64,000 nt of DNA, taken from positions 744,001 to 808,000 of the forward strand of contig JAJKFH010000520.1 in assembly GCA_023333565.1 (NCBI GenBank), read 5' to 3'. This DNA comes from Puffinus mauretanicus (taxonomy: Eukaryota; Chordata; Aves; Procellariiformes; Procellariidae). The notes under the pieces were generated by a model, which saw nothing but the letters and a program-made list of their open reading frames with translations, had not been told where the DNA came from and made no database searches. Shown piece by piece: positions 12,007 through 25,608 of the stretch; within the stretch, counting starts at the first letter, position 1, and each line of letters begins with the position of its first letter. Position numbers and translations under genes: made by a program.

Positions 12007-15000
12007 ATGGTGAGGCATTCAGATACAATAATAGGAATCTTATGAGCAAAATAGGTAAGTGGAGACTGCTTTTGAGAGTTTCACAACCATATCACAACTG
12101 TTGTACTAAAATATCTATTTGTGGGAAACCTAAAATTCTGATTTACCCAGTGGTTTAAACGAACATCAAGACACTGGACTAATCTTAGGCTATTCACATT
12201 TTGGATCCTTGAAAAATGATAAATTATTGTCTCATTTATCTTGAATTTCACAGAAATGTAGTCTGTGGTTTAAAAGCAAAGTTTGGATGAGATAATATTG
12301 ACATTTTATTTCGTAAGGTGTCCACACTTTGTACTTGAATTAAGACTTCAATATTCCGACCCAAGCAATGGCAACTCAATTCTTTATCAGTTCATGCTAG
12401 AGTACAATAATAAATAATAATAATAATCAATGAGTTTCCTTTTCATATTGGAGCACACTCTGACAGAAGTTATTACCAGGTCTAAAAATGGCTTTCATAT
12501 TTCAGTCCTGTTATTCCTCCAACATTTGTTTTTGCATTACTAAAATCGGTTCCTTAGTTACTGCATCACCTTCCTACAGTATCTTTTCTGATAAAATTAC
12601 TGTATAGTTTCTGCTTTGCAGGAGATATGTCTAGGCTTGAAACTCAGTGCTTCCAGAAAGCAATACAATTCTCATCTCCTGTATTGATTTTTCACTGAAT
12701 ACAAAATTTGAAAATTTTAACTGTGAGTGACTAGACCAGATTTTTTTTTCTTTCTATGGATCCTTTCTCTGAAAAGGTTCTTCCCATAGCTATAGCCATG
12801 TAAATTAGAAATTAATATTTGAAACAGAGAATAGCTTAATTAGGAATAGTGCCATTAAAACTGAAATATACATGTGTCTGTGTTTTGTTCTAGGAAAATG
12901 CTAATGCTTATGACTTTAACATACATGACACTAGAGCTCTATTCACAAAGCAAGTAACTGTGAGTAAATAAGCTTAAGATATTACTACTGTTCCAGGTAG
13001 CAACAATTTCATCAGAAGCTTTTTAAAAATATATATATTTTACATGTGCTTCAATGGTTTCTATCTCTTCATTTGTTCTGTGTATAAGAAACAAAGAGAG
13101 ACAGAGAACAAAGTGGGGATCTTAATTTTGCTTGAATTAAAGATGCTGAACAAACCCAAGTAAGTGGTAGACAATTATGACTAAGTCAAGCAAAGTAACC
13201 AAATTCTACTTTATCTTGTCCATTTCTGGAGCTAAAGCACTTGTCCTTTACCTGGGGGGCAAAATTCTTTGCAACTATTTAGTTCTCTTTAAGAAAGAGT
13301 GATTCTGTGTCAGTAGTATCAACAATACACTATGGAAGAGGAAGCAAAACTTTTTTCAGTATCAGAGACAGAAAAACAAAACATCTATGAAGTCTAAAAC
13401 CTCTCAGTAAATGTTAGATATAAAAATTTCTTTAGCAATAAGAAGGAGTGAAGACATGAGAGTGAGATTCAAGCATATCATGCCTTGTCAGCCTCCACTG
13501 TGCGTCACACAGTCAATGGAAGAATACGTGCTCAGAGCTGATCGTTCTTCAACAGACTTAGCAGCTACATTATTTTACTCTTTGAAATATTTACATTTTA
13601 TGCATAAAGGTAGCCTTTGGGTCTGCCCTTCACTGGAATATCTTGGGATATTTCATTGCGTCTGAGCGTGATTATGGAGGCTGAGTTTAGCTGATTGACA
13701 TTAATGATGACTGGCCAGATTGCCTTGCTCTGTGCCCTCCATTACTTGTGATCATCTTGTTGGTTGAATGTGATTAGGGTTTATTTCTTGTCTAGCTGTC
13801 ATGATGCCAAAACCAGTTGTATTTGGTCAGAGGTACCTAAGCACACACCATCTGCAGTCAGCTCTCTGAAATGCGTTAAATCTGTAATTGACAGCAGATA
13901 TATTCATGGGCTTTTAAAATCACTCCACTCCAACTCTGTGCAAACCAGCAGCAAAGTCATTGACATAAAGCCTTTATCACAAAAATCCACAGTGGGCATT
14001 TATTCCTCCTCAGGTATATCTGCTGGGGTAGAGATTTTCAGTTCTTCATCATTCTGAAGGCAGTCAATCACTCAATTTTTCTTGACTTTATCTTCCTGAA
14101 GTATGTCCTTGGCTAAGGAGGCAGGAGCACAAGGTGAGTCGTGTCCTCACGCTTCATCTATTGAGTGATGACACATTGCCTGGTCCTGTTCCACCCCACC
14201 TTATGGTGGTGGGTCTGCACCACCATTCAGAAGCAGGCACAGGCTCACCTTTCGACTTCAAGCTGATAATAACATGTGTTCATAATTAGCACAGCAATAA
14301 AGTTGGTGTTCTGTTAAGTATAGCAAAATAGTTTCCGATCTTCTCACAGTGTAAGCAGGTTGGGCATGTATTTGTCAATCATCAAATGCTGAGAGGGGTC
14401 AGCTATAGATCTATACACCTGTATCTGATTATACTTATCTGAGAATTATACTTATTTGAGAACAGTACTGCTACGCAGGTAATCACAGCGAGGTGTTTTG
14501 TTCCTTTTCTTTCCTGTGTGCAATACAGTATTGTCTGTAATTTTATACTCTGAAGAAAGTGAAGTGAATAAAAATACAACAGTTATTTGCTTTAATACAA
14601 GAGGGCTGAAAGACAGGAATGATTTTCCATCTCTGACTGCATTGCTATAGTTTCTATTCGGCTGCCTCTCATTTCAAGTGCAGTATGCCAGAAGGATTCT
14701 GGGTTTTTATTGATTGTTGTTGTCATAATTAGCCACTGTAATGGAATTAAGTGGGACCACATCTTGCTTGGACTTGTACATGGAGAAAATACAAGGACAA
14801 AAAATAACCAAACTCACAGTCAAAGGATGTTAAAGGATTTTTGCTTGGTTTCAGCTCTTTGACTGGGGAGAGGGAGCAAAGGCAGAAACAATGTTATTGT
14901 AACGCTGAGTTGGTATCCTTGGACATTTGGAAAAAGTGCATTTCTGGGGGGTGGGTTTAGGTGATATTACCTAGTATAAGTATCTATGATTGCAATTTCA

Positions 15001-16772
15001 AGAGAGTGTGTCTGTATTATAAAATGTTAAATGAAACTGCAGTATAATTTACATGGCTGGATCATTCGGTAACACAAATGACAGAAATAAGGTTAAACAT
15101 TCAGTCTGATGAAAATGTGCACTGTAAGTCTTACGCAGCTATTTAAATCTTTCATCACTGTAAGTAATAGAGGATTTGCAATCATGTGAAAACCATGTGC
15201 ATTTCTAGCCAAGCATCCTGCCATTGACAGATGGCATTTTTGAACATTTAGAGTGTGTTCACTAAGAATATTCTTAATATGACCCTCAAAGCAAACTAGA
15301 GATTCATTGACTGGGGCTGTCCTCTTATTTTTCATCATTAAAAAGGGAGCAATTATTATTGTATTATGGGGAGGTGAGGAATGTAAGAAAAGTTACTAAC
15401 CACAAATATTACCTTTAAAGATGTCCAAAGACTTTTGATGTTTCATATGAAATTCGTTTCCATTAAAATCATTAATATTCTGACAGGTCCCATGACAATT
15501 GTCTGCCCTCTTCTTTTGTTCTTTAGGTTACCTAGCCACCTCTTTCTTTGCATCTTAAAAGCATTTATACCTTAAAGCATGCTGAACTTCAATGGCATTG
15601 ATTAATGTGGGTAAATTTTGGTTAAAAAAAAAAAGATTCTTTTTATCATGGGAATTTACGTCTCTTTCTTTTTTCCTTTCTTTCTTTCTCAAGCACCAGG
15701 TACTATAAGATTCCATAATGCATTTTATTCAAAAGGAATTAAAGAGAGAATGAACTGTTGACATGGCTCTTGCTTACAGTAAGGACCAGCTGATTGAATT
15801 TAAAGCTGCAGTTTGTCAACATGGAGAATAGCAGATACTTATATTAATTTTATTTCTGTAAAAGTAAATTAGCCGTAGAAAGTGTTTGTGTTTTTTTCCT
15901 TTCCTTTGCCATAAATCTAGCAAAGCATCCCACCTTTTCTTGCCAGGAAAAGTTATAATGTAAAGAAAAAGAAATGGTTGATGTAAGGGATATACTCATT
16001 CAAACCCTGTGAAAGTAAGCCATACCTGCCTCAGAAGCTTGAAGGAGCAGTAATGGGTTATCTACACAGTGGATGCCTTCCTACATTTCCAGCCTTGGCA
16101 AATATTAAAAGCAAGGATAGCATACATGTGTGGGAATACGTGTGCATGAAGACATGCATGTTCTTGTGTGCTGCTACAGCCCTCCTTTTTTTAAGAAACT
16201 GGCAAAAATAAGTGTCATAGTTCTGCAAAGACCTCAGAGAAAGCCATTTTTATAAGACTTGCTGTGACTTACTGCGTCTGCCCCACATACAGAGGGCTGG
16301 CTGTTGAGTGAATGAGGAACAGAAAGGACATGATTTTCCAGGTGGGTTTTTTGTATACTTAAATATATTAGAATGATCGGGTTTTTTTCTTCTTTTCTTT
16401 TTCTAGCAGTTACCTAGCTACTCTGAAAGAGGACAGACAGCAATGTTGTTCAAAGAAAATGAAAGAATAAGAAAACAACTGCAGAAATGCTAAAGTAGTT
16501 GTTTCAAAAATCAGTAGTGGGCCCAGAAAACAAGTAGCTTTCCAGTAGTATCCTATGAAAGGAGATATTTGGGGGAAATTATGTTCTCTCCCTCTCACCC
16601 ACCACATCACCACATGTTTTGAAAAACAAGCAATAGTTTTGTGCCTTAGTCTTAGAGCTCTGTCTGGATGCAAGCACACAACAACCAATTCTGCAATCAT
16701 TTCTGAATGTGTGATACCTTAGTCACTCATTTCTAAGCCTGCTCATTAATTTTAATGATGCTGACTTCCTCT
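12007..16772. other. No gene seen; unique DNA with a (taa)n run
   Basis: This is AT-rich unique sequence. Simple repeats are a (taa)n run at about 12406-12428, an (at)n run near 13027-13038 and a pyrimidine run near 15661-15690. The block at 13670-14060 is of balanced composition without simple repeats and could be conserved non-coding DNA. It also contains a chance open frame (13764-14057) I do not recognise. Confidence 0.45.
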
Positions 16773-16845
16773 CTAAAGCATTGTGACATGTACGCTTGAA
16801 AAAAGCACCATATAAGAGTTAGGTATCGTATTATTTTATTAAAGG
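16773..16845 (+). mobile_element. Ancient SINE/LINE tail relic (candidate)
   Basis: The sequence aaaagcaccatataagag followed by ttaggtatcgtattatt resembles the shared 3' tail of very old amniote SINEs and L2/L3-type LINEs (consensus-like ...gcgctatataa...aggtattattatt). I am matching from general knowledge of that tail, not from a search. The 5' body cannot be delimited; the preceding ~70 bases may belong to it. Confidence 0.42.
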
Positions 16846-16859
16846 TCATAATTTATCTT

Positions 16860-17110
16860 TGAAAACTCATTGGCGTGAATGAAACTAATGATTTAAGTCT
16901 GGCACTTCAGCTGCAAGGTAGCTGAAATGGAGTGAATATTTTTATGCAATATTTGATGGTTTTGCATTTCAGATATGTATTTATTTAATGCTAATGAATT
17001 AGGCATTTTTTCAGTATAATGGAGAATTTCAAGAGACATGTAAACAGTTCTAAAATAAAATAATTATGCACGGCTTGTTTAAGTCTCATACTGCATTGTT
17101 CAACTCACAT
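16860..17110. other. Candidate conserved non-coding block
   Basis: This is a 250-bp block free of simple repeats, rich in TAAT/ATTA homeodomain-type cores, with ataattatgca at 17060-17070. The same 11-mer occurs at 23604-23614. The composition resembles avian conserved non-exonic elements, but conservation cannot be seen from one genome. Confidence 0.25.
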
Positions 17111-17989
17111 CACTGGCATCACATACTAGTGCATGATACTAGCTCTGTTCATCCATCCTTAGGAAGTCAAAAAACTTAGGAAAAGCCTTTTTTTCTTCTT
17201 TTTCACATAAGTTATGTTTTGTGCCAGTTGTAAAAGCCACCCCCAAAAGTATTCTCTTCTTTACAGGAGGCATAAAAAGGACAATGTTCCAATTCTTCTG
17301 TTCCCCTGGATCCTTGGGTCAAGACATTTCTATTTCACTACTGTCTCTTTAGCTTGCCTCCTGCAGTGTTGTTAGCAGACCTTGACATTATTATAAGGAA
17401 TATAAACCCCCAGTCTTCTTCCACGTGCCTCATTCCCCAGGTGAACAACCTTTCTCTTCATGTTTCAGCTGTGTTTATATAAGTTGCTGTCTTGTTGTCA
17501 ACCTTGAGTTTTGGTTAGGCTTTAAAGGCATGTATGTGAAATACACACCAGGCTAAAGCAGCAGCTGAGGAACAGGTGCTAAAGGAACAGGGGTATCTAT
17601 TGAGGCATGAAGGAAGAGTCTGTGCCAAAAAACTCGTTCTTCTTACCAGGTGTTCTGACCAAAACAAGTAAGTTCTTCCTATTGTGCATCTCGGACAGCA
17701 GTTGCTGGGAGGTTGATGCTCCAGCTATACAAATTGCTTGGAAGAAACAGAAAGCAGGCTGAGGAGCAGCACTGACATGAGCTAGGAGCTATGGCCAAGT
17801 CGATCCACAGAAAGAAACAGACTGCTGCGACAAATCTGGAATCAGGGGAATATCCTTGCTGTACTACTCCTGCTCTTGAGGATGAATCTCCTCAGCAGAA
17901 AGCTGAGAAGCGTGTGAACACAATATTCCTTTCCCCTTCTGTTTTCCCACCTTGCCATGAAGCATTTCTAAGATGGCCTGCTCCCCTCC
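17111..17989. other. No gene seen
   Basis: Unique sequence. An open frame at 17791-18018 starts with ATG and has a basic then acidic composition, but it matches no family I recognise. It ends inside a tandem duplication. Confidence 0.4.
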
Positions 17990-18049
17990 AAGATGATCAC
18001 TCCCTGAAAGAAGATTGAAGAAGATGATCACTCCCTGAAAGAAGACTGG
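17990..18049 (+). repeat. 31-bp tandem duplication
   Basis: The unit aagatgatcactccctgaa plus gaaga occurs at 17990-18018 and again at 18021-18049, with period 31 and nearly identical copies. It looks like a single slippage or short duplication event. Confidence 0.9.
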
Positions 18050-21000
18050 GTCTTTGGGATCAATTTTGGCATCATCAGTTAGAAGTCAGCACAACTCAGC
18101 CAGTTCTACAGTCAGAAGGTGCTGAAAAATGGGTAAAATGAAAGAACTGGCAGCTTGCATGAAATTCTTCAGAAAACATAAATCAGTCCCGTCTCTTCAT
18201 TCTGAGCAGTTAAATCCATTTCACTACAGAGGGAAAGATGAAGTGATTTTCTGGTGGGCAAAGAAAAAATCTGTTGCATAGACACATTGTCTCCACCTCC
18301 ATTTATTCAGAAACTGGTTTTGCTGCTCTCCAGAACAAGATGAAGCCTGTCTTTTCCTCCATGAGGTAGCACCATATTCACCTACCATTCTTGAAGCATC
18401 CCAAACCCATGCTACCTTCAAATCCTCTCTGGTCCCTGCTCCCACCGTTCAAGTCAGAGCTTTAGTCCCAGACCATCTCTGCAAGTGCAAATTGAACGCA
18501 ATCAGGTGAAGCCTGTTTGAAGGGGACCTGTCCTGCTGCTTGCATATCACAGAGCACAGCGTGGGACTGAAGTTTTCATCCCCCTGAGCCAGCCCACGTG
18601 CTTTCCTGACAGGCACCAGAGTGGGGCCATCAACAAAACTGAGTTTGAACTCAGCCTGCCTAAAATGGTAGTGCAGGTGCCACAGTCCAACAGGCAGACC
18701 TGAGGAAAACCCCTTTGCAATTTTTCTACCCTGGAAGTCACATACTTTGGTACAGAACTGGGGCTGCTAGGATAGTCCTGAGCTGCAGTTCTTTCAGAGT
18801 CATATGGTGTGTCAAAGCTAGTTAGGCACAAAATGACAAAATATTTTGGTCAAGTTCCTCCTTTCTCTAGGGCAACGTCAGTATTTCCTTTATGCTGTGG
18901 CTGTAAGGAATGGCGTGTAATGTCCCAACATTCCTACCTGGGGCTTCTATTTGGTGAGATTCAACTGTTTGCAAGCTTGTTTGTTAAACAGAAGGTGATA
19001 AAGAGATGAAAGCAGAGCTAAGAACTTAGCCACAAATTTTCTTATTTTGGGGCAAAGGCCCCAGGTGAATATACTTGGCCAAAGACTGGATGGAAGGTTG
19101 TAAGATCATCAGTAAATTTACGAGGGTTTCCACGAGGCAATGGAAACATGAAGTTATGTGACCCTCTGCAAAGTGTTCATAGTGTTTACAATTCAGGATC
19201 AGAATCCAGCTTTCTAGAGTCAGAACTGTCTTGCAAAAGCTCTCCTTTCTTCAAGCCATTTTTGTTATATAATTTCAACATGGAAAAAAAAAAGCCCAAC
19301 TTTTAATGGATTAGTGGTTAATTCACATTGTTACCTGAAGACATATGATCCAGATGAAGCACTGCCAGCTGCAACGATGTGTCCATATAAAATAGCAGTC
19401 TGGGCCTTTTGTGAGAGAGTGCTCTGGTACACTTTGGGGGAAAAAAAAAAAAAAAAGTAGATCATTAAATCATTATTTTGAAAAGGTCCTTAATTACTTT
19501 TAGTGCCAGAGAGAGGATGATTTTGTAAAATGGATAGTGAGGCTGCATAGCAACCAAAAGAAAAAGGTGACTCTCTGTTCTGAGACAGGAACTTCTGAAT
19601 GCCCCGCATTCACTGGGAAGTTAACATATAATTTAATAATTCATTCATTTTGCTCATCTATATCATTTTTATGGCATGCAAGGTACCAACATGTTTCCAG
19701 CATCCTTCTAAACAAATCCTGGAAGTGTAAGTCTGCAGATGAATATGCCAAATGGAGATTTTAGAGGCACAAACACAGCAGATGCTCAGTTCTTAAAATT
19801 TTTTTCTTTAAATTTTAAAATTAATTCCTTTAACAGGGTCAGTATTTAGAAGTAGATTATTTTATTTTTATGGAAGTTTGCTAAGCAGATTTAAATGCAA
19901 TAATTGTAAAAATGCCTGAGGGTGTGATTCTTATCTCTACTGCTGTGTGTTTAGCATCTGTGGGAATATTTTTGTGATAGTATGTGCTGTAAAAATAGAA
20001 TAGGACTTTGGAGGTGGATGGAATGATAGGCAAGCTGGTTTACACGTTGTATATATTAATATCATAGCTACCTTTGGACAAGACTTTTAGTCTAACACTA
20101 ATGGGAACAAAGGTATATACTGAGAAACATAAGAAAAATGCCTGTAAAAAGTTTCAAAATTCCAATCAGGTGAGCTTATTCAGGTAGGCAAATTCTTGTT
20201 ACCAAATTAACTTGTATGCAAAATAGCAATATATGTCCTTGCACATTATTTTTATTTATTTAATTTTAAAGATTAATATACCCAAAACTTCTTGCAATGT
20301 ATCTGTAGTTATAAATTGCAAAAAAAATATGGTTATCCAAAAACTATTCCTGAAATAAAGGGCTATGTTCCACATGGAGCACTATGTCAGGTAACCTGAA
20401 ATGTCAGTGTTGAAATGAGGTTTATATAAACCAAGAGGAAAGAACATTAAGTGTTTTATGTGTTCTGGATGACAGTACCACAGTTTTTAACTGCAGCTTT
20501 CAGACAAAAAGGAGTCACAGAAGCTGCACACTCCTGTGTGCCACTTCTGTTCACACAGCAGGTGGTGATGGCTCTGCTGTATTACAGCATGGTGTCCAAA
20601 ATGGATGTGAGCCTAATAAGAGCCGGTAATTAAACATGATTAATCAGACACATAATTCTCCACTGTGGCCTCTGTGAAGCTATAAACATACTGATATTCT
20701 GTGTTATAATAGGGTCCTTCTGAAAATTCAGCTTTCGGTGCTCTTCAGGTTTTGTTGGCATGATGGTTCCCACTGGTGACAGGTCAGCATGTGGCACGTG
20801 CCTATCTGCCCTTTCTCCACGCTGCCCAGCTATCAAGGCACCCCTAGGTAGACCCAAAAAGAGGAAACCCCACAGATTTCCAATAATTTAGACTTTAGCC
20901 ACACAGATACTTGCAGTACCAAATTTAAGTACAATATACATACATACACTGTCCTTAACAGGCAAAATATCTTTCACTTGACATCTAATAGGGTAATTGA

Positions 21001-22059
21001 GGTGCTTAGCACTTCAAAGTAGTCTGAATAGAGTTATTTTATTTTGAGATTAAACTGCTTCCAGTACTTGAACTACTTAGCTTGGATTTCTATGAATATG
21101 TTAGGAGTATGTTGTATAGATATAACCTGAGTACTGGAAGGCGAAGGTAGGACTTGAATAGCCAAAGGAGGAAACACGGAGAACAGAGAAATGGAGTTAA
21201 AGTCCACTGGGACTGATCAAACCTCCGAGAGATTTCAGCAGAACGAAGTTGTGAATCACTGACAAGAAAAAAATCTTGTCACAGTGACTCATAAAATGAT
21301 TAGCACTGCCACAGTCTAGGAAAAAGACTTCATTAGAGCTAAGCCTCACAAAGAACGGTCCCTGCAGCTATATAGTATTGCTTTTATTAAAGTAAATTAC
21401 TTGTTACAATACCTTTTTTCCTGTGTGGAACACCATTATGCTATACTGCAAATATATATATATAAAAAATATAAAGAAATATATCTTATTTCCTCAAGAG
21501 GACTGTTGTCTTGAAATCTGCTGCCCAAAGTCTTGTAAACCAGGTACTCACTCAGGTTTCATGGTGAACTGCAGGTGTCAACTCTTTAAAAAATCATATC
21601 GTGGTCATCACTGTCTAACATCATGGAATTCATTGCTGCATCATGTTTCTGTGTGGAGGATTGGATTAAATATTCCAATAGTATTTGTCCTATATCTTTA
21701 CTATTTTCAAGCTTATGGTCCTCAGCCCAACACACCCTTACCTGAAAATGTCCCAACTCAATATGTCGAGAGTGGGACCTGAGAATACTCCAGCAGTCAA
21801 ATAATGTACGATTTGACAGTTCTGCCCTGAAGTTCATTTGGGGGCTACTCCTGCAAGCCAATGTTGCTACAGGTAATAAAATGAGCCTTACTGAGCTACT
21901 GGCCTCTTATTCACCAGGACCTGAAAGGGTAGGAAACCTGACAGATCTGGCACAGCAAAGGAGGTAATAGTAAATAAAGGGAAGAAATGGGGAAAAAGGA
22001 ATATGGTGTGCAGGCAAAAGGATTATGAAAGGTAATTTGGCACTGTCAAATTCAGTTCT
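18050..22059. other. No gene seen; unique DNA with poly(A) run
   Basis: No recognised gene or dispersed repeat. A run of 16 A residues lies at 19441-19456 and a short (ta)n stretch near 21452-21463. Overlapping open frames at 18224-18831 and 20630-20857 are unremarkable. Confidence 0.45.
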
Positions 22060-22520
22060 GCCACATACATTAGATACTATTTATATTATATTAATATATA
22101 TTATATATGATATGTAGTATATAATAAAATAGCAATCATTTCACCAGAATATTTTATCTTACTGATTTGAATTTATTTTCCTTAAAAGATATTCTGGGAG
22201 AGGAAGTGGGGGGATTTTGGTGGGTGGAGAGAAGGAAAGGAGAGCAATTTTTCTGTAGCATGAGAAAATTTTTCAGAAATTTTAAAGCTTATGTCAAACT
22301 GATATACATAAGGTTGTTGCAGACTATGAGAAAGTTTTAACTTTTTATATGTATAAATATCTTTATCTATATGGATATAACGCTATATGTATATATATAA
22401 AAACTTGTAAAGTGTATTTAAAGTTATATATTAATATATAATTTATATATAAATAATATAAAGTACCTATAGATCTATATAGAGATACAGATATAGATGA
22501 TATACACATATACATATTTC
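22060..22520. repeat. AT-rich low-complexity region
   Basis: Two very AT-rich patches, about 22075-22130 and 22340-22510, consist of interleaved ta/at and tata-ttata units with many self-complementary segments. They would be prone to cruciform or slipped structures. An open frame on the minus strand here is a composition artefact. Confidence 0.8.
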
Positions 22521-24545
22521 TCTTGCTTAAAAATCCATACTCATAGTCTTTAAAATACATTGTAAAATTAAAGCAAGTTACCTTTAAAAGGATAACCATA
22601 AGACCAACGTATAGACAAAAGCAACACTTTCTTTTTGCCTGAAGCTTTTCACAATTCACTTTCAAAACATCTTGCACTGATCACACTTGGAAGAAAAACT
22701 TAACACGTATCAAGATAAAAACTAACTAGAAGAGTTTATATTCAAGGGTCTTGCTTTCTAGATGCAGTGTGCCTTCAAGACAAAAGAGTATTTCCACTAG
22801 CATAAGCCAGAAGGCATTCCTTGATCCTTAGTCCAGGCTTTTTACAGTACTCAGGGCTCTGACATGATACTCTGCATTGTCAACCGTGCTGTAGCTGTAT
22901 TTCACTGAAGGGATTGCTAATATTAATATAAACCAGACGCTTCTATTTACTTCCCTTACGGTGACAACGCTTTCAATTGAATACCTTTAGCATGTGTAGA
23001 ACCGATTTATTTTGCTGTTTTCTCTGAAACCTATGCATGCTTATTTTCAGAAGGGAAAAAAAATGAAGCAACTCATGATTCATTTGATTATAGACATGAA
23101 TTTTCCATTTTTAAACTAGCCACAAATGGCAATGACTAATCATGATTTTGGGTTTTTTTTTCTGTTCTCCTTTCCCTCTCTGCACATTTGCAAGACAGGT
23201 TTAAGTCTTTTCAAAATTCCCAAGAAACACTAGGAAAATTTGAAATAGGAAAATATAATAGGAAACACTCCAACTTTTGTGAATGTTATTCTTTATATTA
23301 AAACATTTTGTACAGACCCACTGTTTTTTTAACCAATACCAGAAGCACCTTTAAGGAGAGACTTTGGTGTACAGTCTGTTTGATTGTTTACTGGGTTCAT
23401 CAATTGTGTCTCTGCTGGTCAGCTGCTGGACAGTATGATTTGAATGAGCTGGCAAGTTAAAACAAACATGTCAGCTTTCAATGTCATGGTGGGTCTTCAG
23501 ATTTTATAAGACTCAGAGTGGTGTCTCATGTTGCAGGCATAATTTAATTAATTGCAGATGCTTCTGTGCTGCTTTTAAAGAGAGAGGTAGACTTGTTCAT
23601 TAAATAATTATGCATTATCTAAGAAAAGAATTGGCTGTTGCATCACATAAGACTCAAGAAATTCCAGTCCATTAGTAACCAAGGAGCATGCTAGATGACA
23701 TAAATTAGATGTATTTTTAAATCAGGTCATGGATAACTAATATCAACAGGTTCCTGAAAGTGTTGACCGAGGAGATTTCTGCTCTTGTAATTTAATTTTT
23801 TCAAAAGTTTTTTAATCCTGAGGTAAAGTATAAAAGCCTGGATGTGTGCTAATAGTGTGGCAGAAATCAAAAAGAGAAAGGAGAGGTGGTTCAGGAACCA
23901 ACAAGTGAAGAATAAAAAGAAAGATGGAAAATGAATTCTGGACAGCAGGGATTGTCACAGCTTATAGAGAAAATCATTCCTACTGTCAGAAATTTGTATG
24001 CATTCTCAGAAGAGATCTGGTGGGTGAAGCTAATCACATTACACCTCATGTCACAACCACAATTGCTATATATTCAAGAGGCACCCACGTGAAAACAAAG
24101 ACAGGAGCCTGGAAAGCAATGAAAGCAGGAGGCTGGAAAAGTCCACAGTCATTTATAAGTTCAACCCCCCAAATAATGCACTTGTCAGGGAAGGTCCTTC
24201 CCACCAACAGGGAAGTCCACAAGCACCAGCGCTGTCAAAAGTTTTCTTCCTAACCTCACCCTGTGCAGGCTCTGAACCTGATAAAGTGCACACTTCTTAC
24301 CTTTGCTGGCATTGCAGAGCATAGAGGATGTTTGTTTCATCTCTAGTTGCCTATCCTGATAAAACTTGGAGGAACATACACAAGGCTCTACCTTCCTCTT
24401 CAATTTGATTGAAACTTGCTAGGGTTTCAAAAGGATTACACAATTATTGAGACAGAGTGATTGAATCAGCTTTACTTTCTTAGGAAAAAGAAAGATATAA
24501 AGGAAAAGAATGCCCACCAGTCGGTACCAATGGATCACACACTAT
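22521..24545. other. No gene seen; candidate conserved block at 23400-23720
   Basis: This is unique DNA. The part at 23400-23720 is repeat-free and rich in TAAT cores (for example aataattatgcatt at 23603-23616) and resembles a conserved non-coding element. That is a guess from composition only. The open frame at 23924-24253 has no recognisable domain. Confidence 0.35.
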
Positions 24546-24721
24546 ATCATAGAATCATAGAATCATTAAGATTGGAAAAGACCTCTAAGATCATCAAGTC
24601 CAACCGTCAACCCAACACCACCATACCCACTACACCATGTCCCTAAGCGCCTCATCTACACGTCTTTTAAATACTTCCAAGGATGGTGACTCAACCACTT
24701 CCCTGGGCAGCCTGTTCCAAC
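24546..24721 (-). mobile_element. CR1 LINE 3' end, minus strand
   Basis: Read on the minus strand, this gives the last ~30 codons of CR1 ORF2 ([21 protein letters not shown]), a stop near 24630-24632, the 3' untranslated region, and an octamer tail visible on the plus strand as catagaatcatagaatcatt. It is truncated 5' at about 24721. It is the same subfamily as the copies at 3684 and 36790. Confidence 0.93.
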
Positions 24722-24854
24722 AACTAATTGACAAATGTCAAAAGCAGCAGCCGCTGGAACATAGCGACTGGAAAGGTGTGCTTTTAGTACATGTGGCATG
24801 CCACCCATGTGGTGGACTTAAGTATAAAACAAGTGCTGTACAAATCTGTGAATG

Positions 24855-24926
24855 ATCATAGAACCATAGAATCAGAATCATTTAGGGTGGAAAATACCTT
24901 TAAGATCATCGAGTCCAACCATAAAC
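24855..24926 (-). mobile_element. Very short CR1 LINE tail, minus strand
   Basis: Only the last ~70 bp of a CR1 is present: the 3' untranslated core (aagatcatcgagtccaacc on the plus strand) and a tail with catagaaccatagaatcag. It is severely 5'-truncated, lies ~130 bp from another CR1 tail and has the same orientation. Confidence 0.88.
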
Positions 24927-25608
24927 CTAAAGATAAAGATAACTAGATAAAGTTAAAGCAGAAATTAGGAATATATTTTTAATAGTGAGGATGATTAGCA
25001 ACTGGAATGAAGAAGTTGGGTCTTATGTTGCAAAAACTTCTACAGCTTCAGGGAGATCTTTCTCTTGGATTAAGCCAGAAATCAATTAAAATTATTTATC
25101 AGATGAAATTGGTAGTAAGTGCCTTTTGCAACGGCTGCATGTTTGTACGAGCTGTAAAGCCGATCCTACACTTGTTGCAGTTAGTTTCAAGTTGCTTTTG
25201 TGATTTGCTGAACAGGAATGCCATTTCTCTTTGCTTCCCTCAGCAAAGTAAATCACTGATGTGAAGAATGCAGTGGCAGAGCTCTGGCCTTACTAAATAA
25301 ACACGAACTCACAGAAGGTGTTTCAGAACCGATGCCAGAGAAAAATGGGATCCTTAATGCACTCAGCTGAGAGCTGTCATAAAGGAGAGAATTGCCACCG
25401 AAAAAGTAGAAATGGCAGCAGACTACAGTGTGTGAAAGAAACCAAAGTCAGGGTATGAGCCAGAGCGCTCCTGTTTCTGACACGTCGAGAGGGTGTCCTC
25501 AGGATTAAGAGGGATGACGCAGAGCACCACTTCTGCACACAAAATGGGATCATTCATTGAATTCCAGAGAATGGAAAGAAAATGACATTATTATTTAGAG
25601 GAAGGCTA
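24927..25608. other. No gene seen
   Basis: Unique sequence between a CR1 tail and an LTR. A short open frame at 25007-25264 is not recognised. Confidence 0.45.

Noticed and set aside
17791..18018. ATG-initiated 75-codon frame as a small gene
   Set aside because: No homology recognised, no supporting context, and its end lies in a tandem duplication.
22363..22677. 104-codon Tyr/Ile-rich minus-strand frame
   Set aside because: Composition artefact of the AT-rich low-complexity region.
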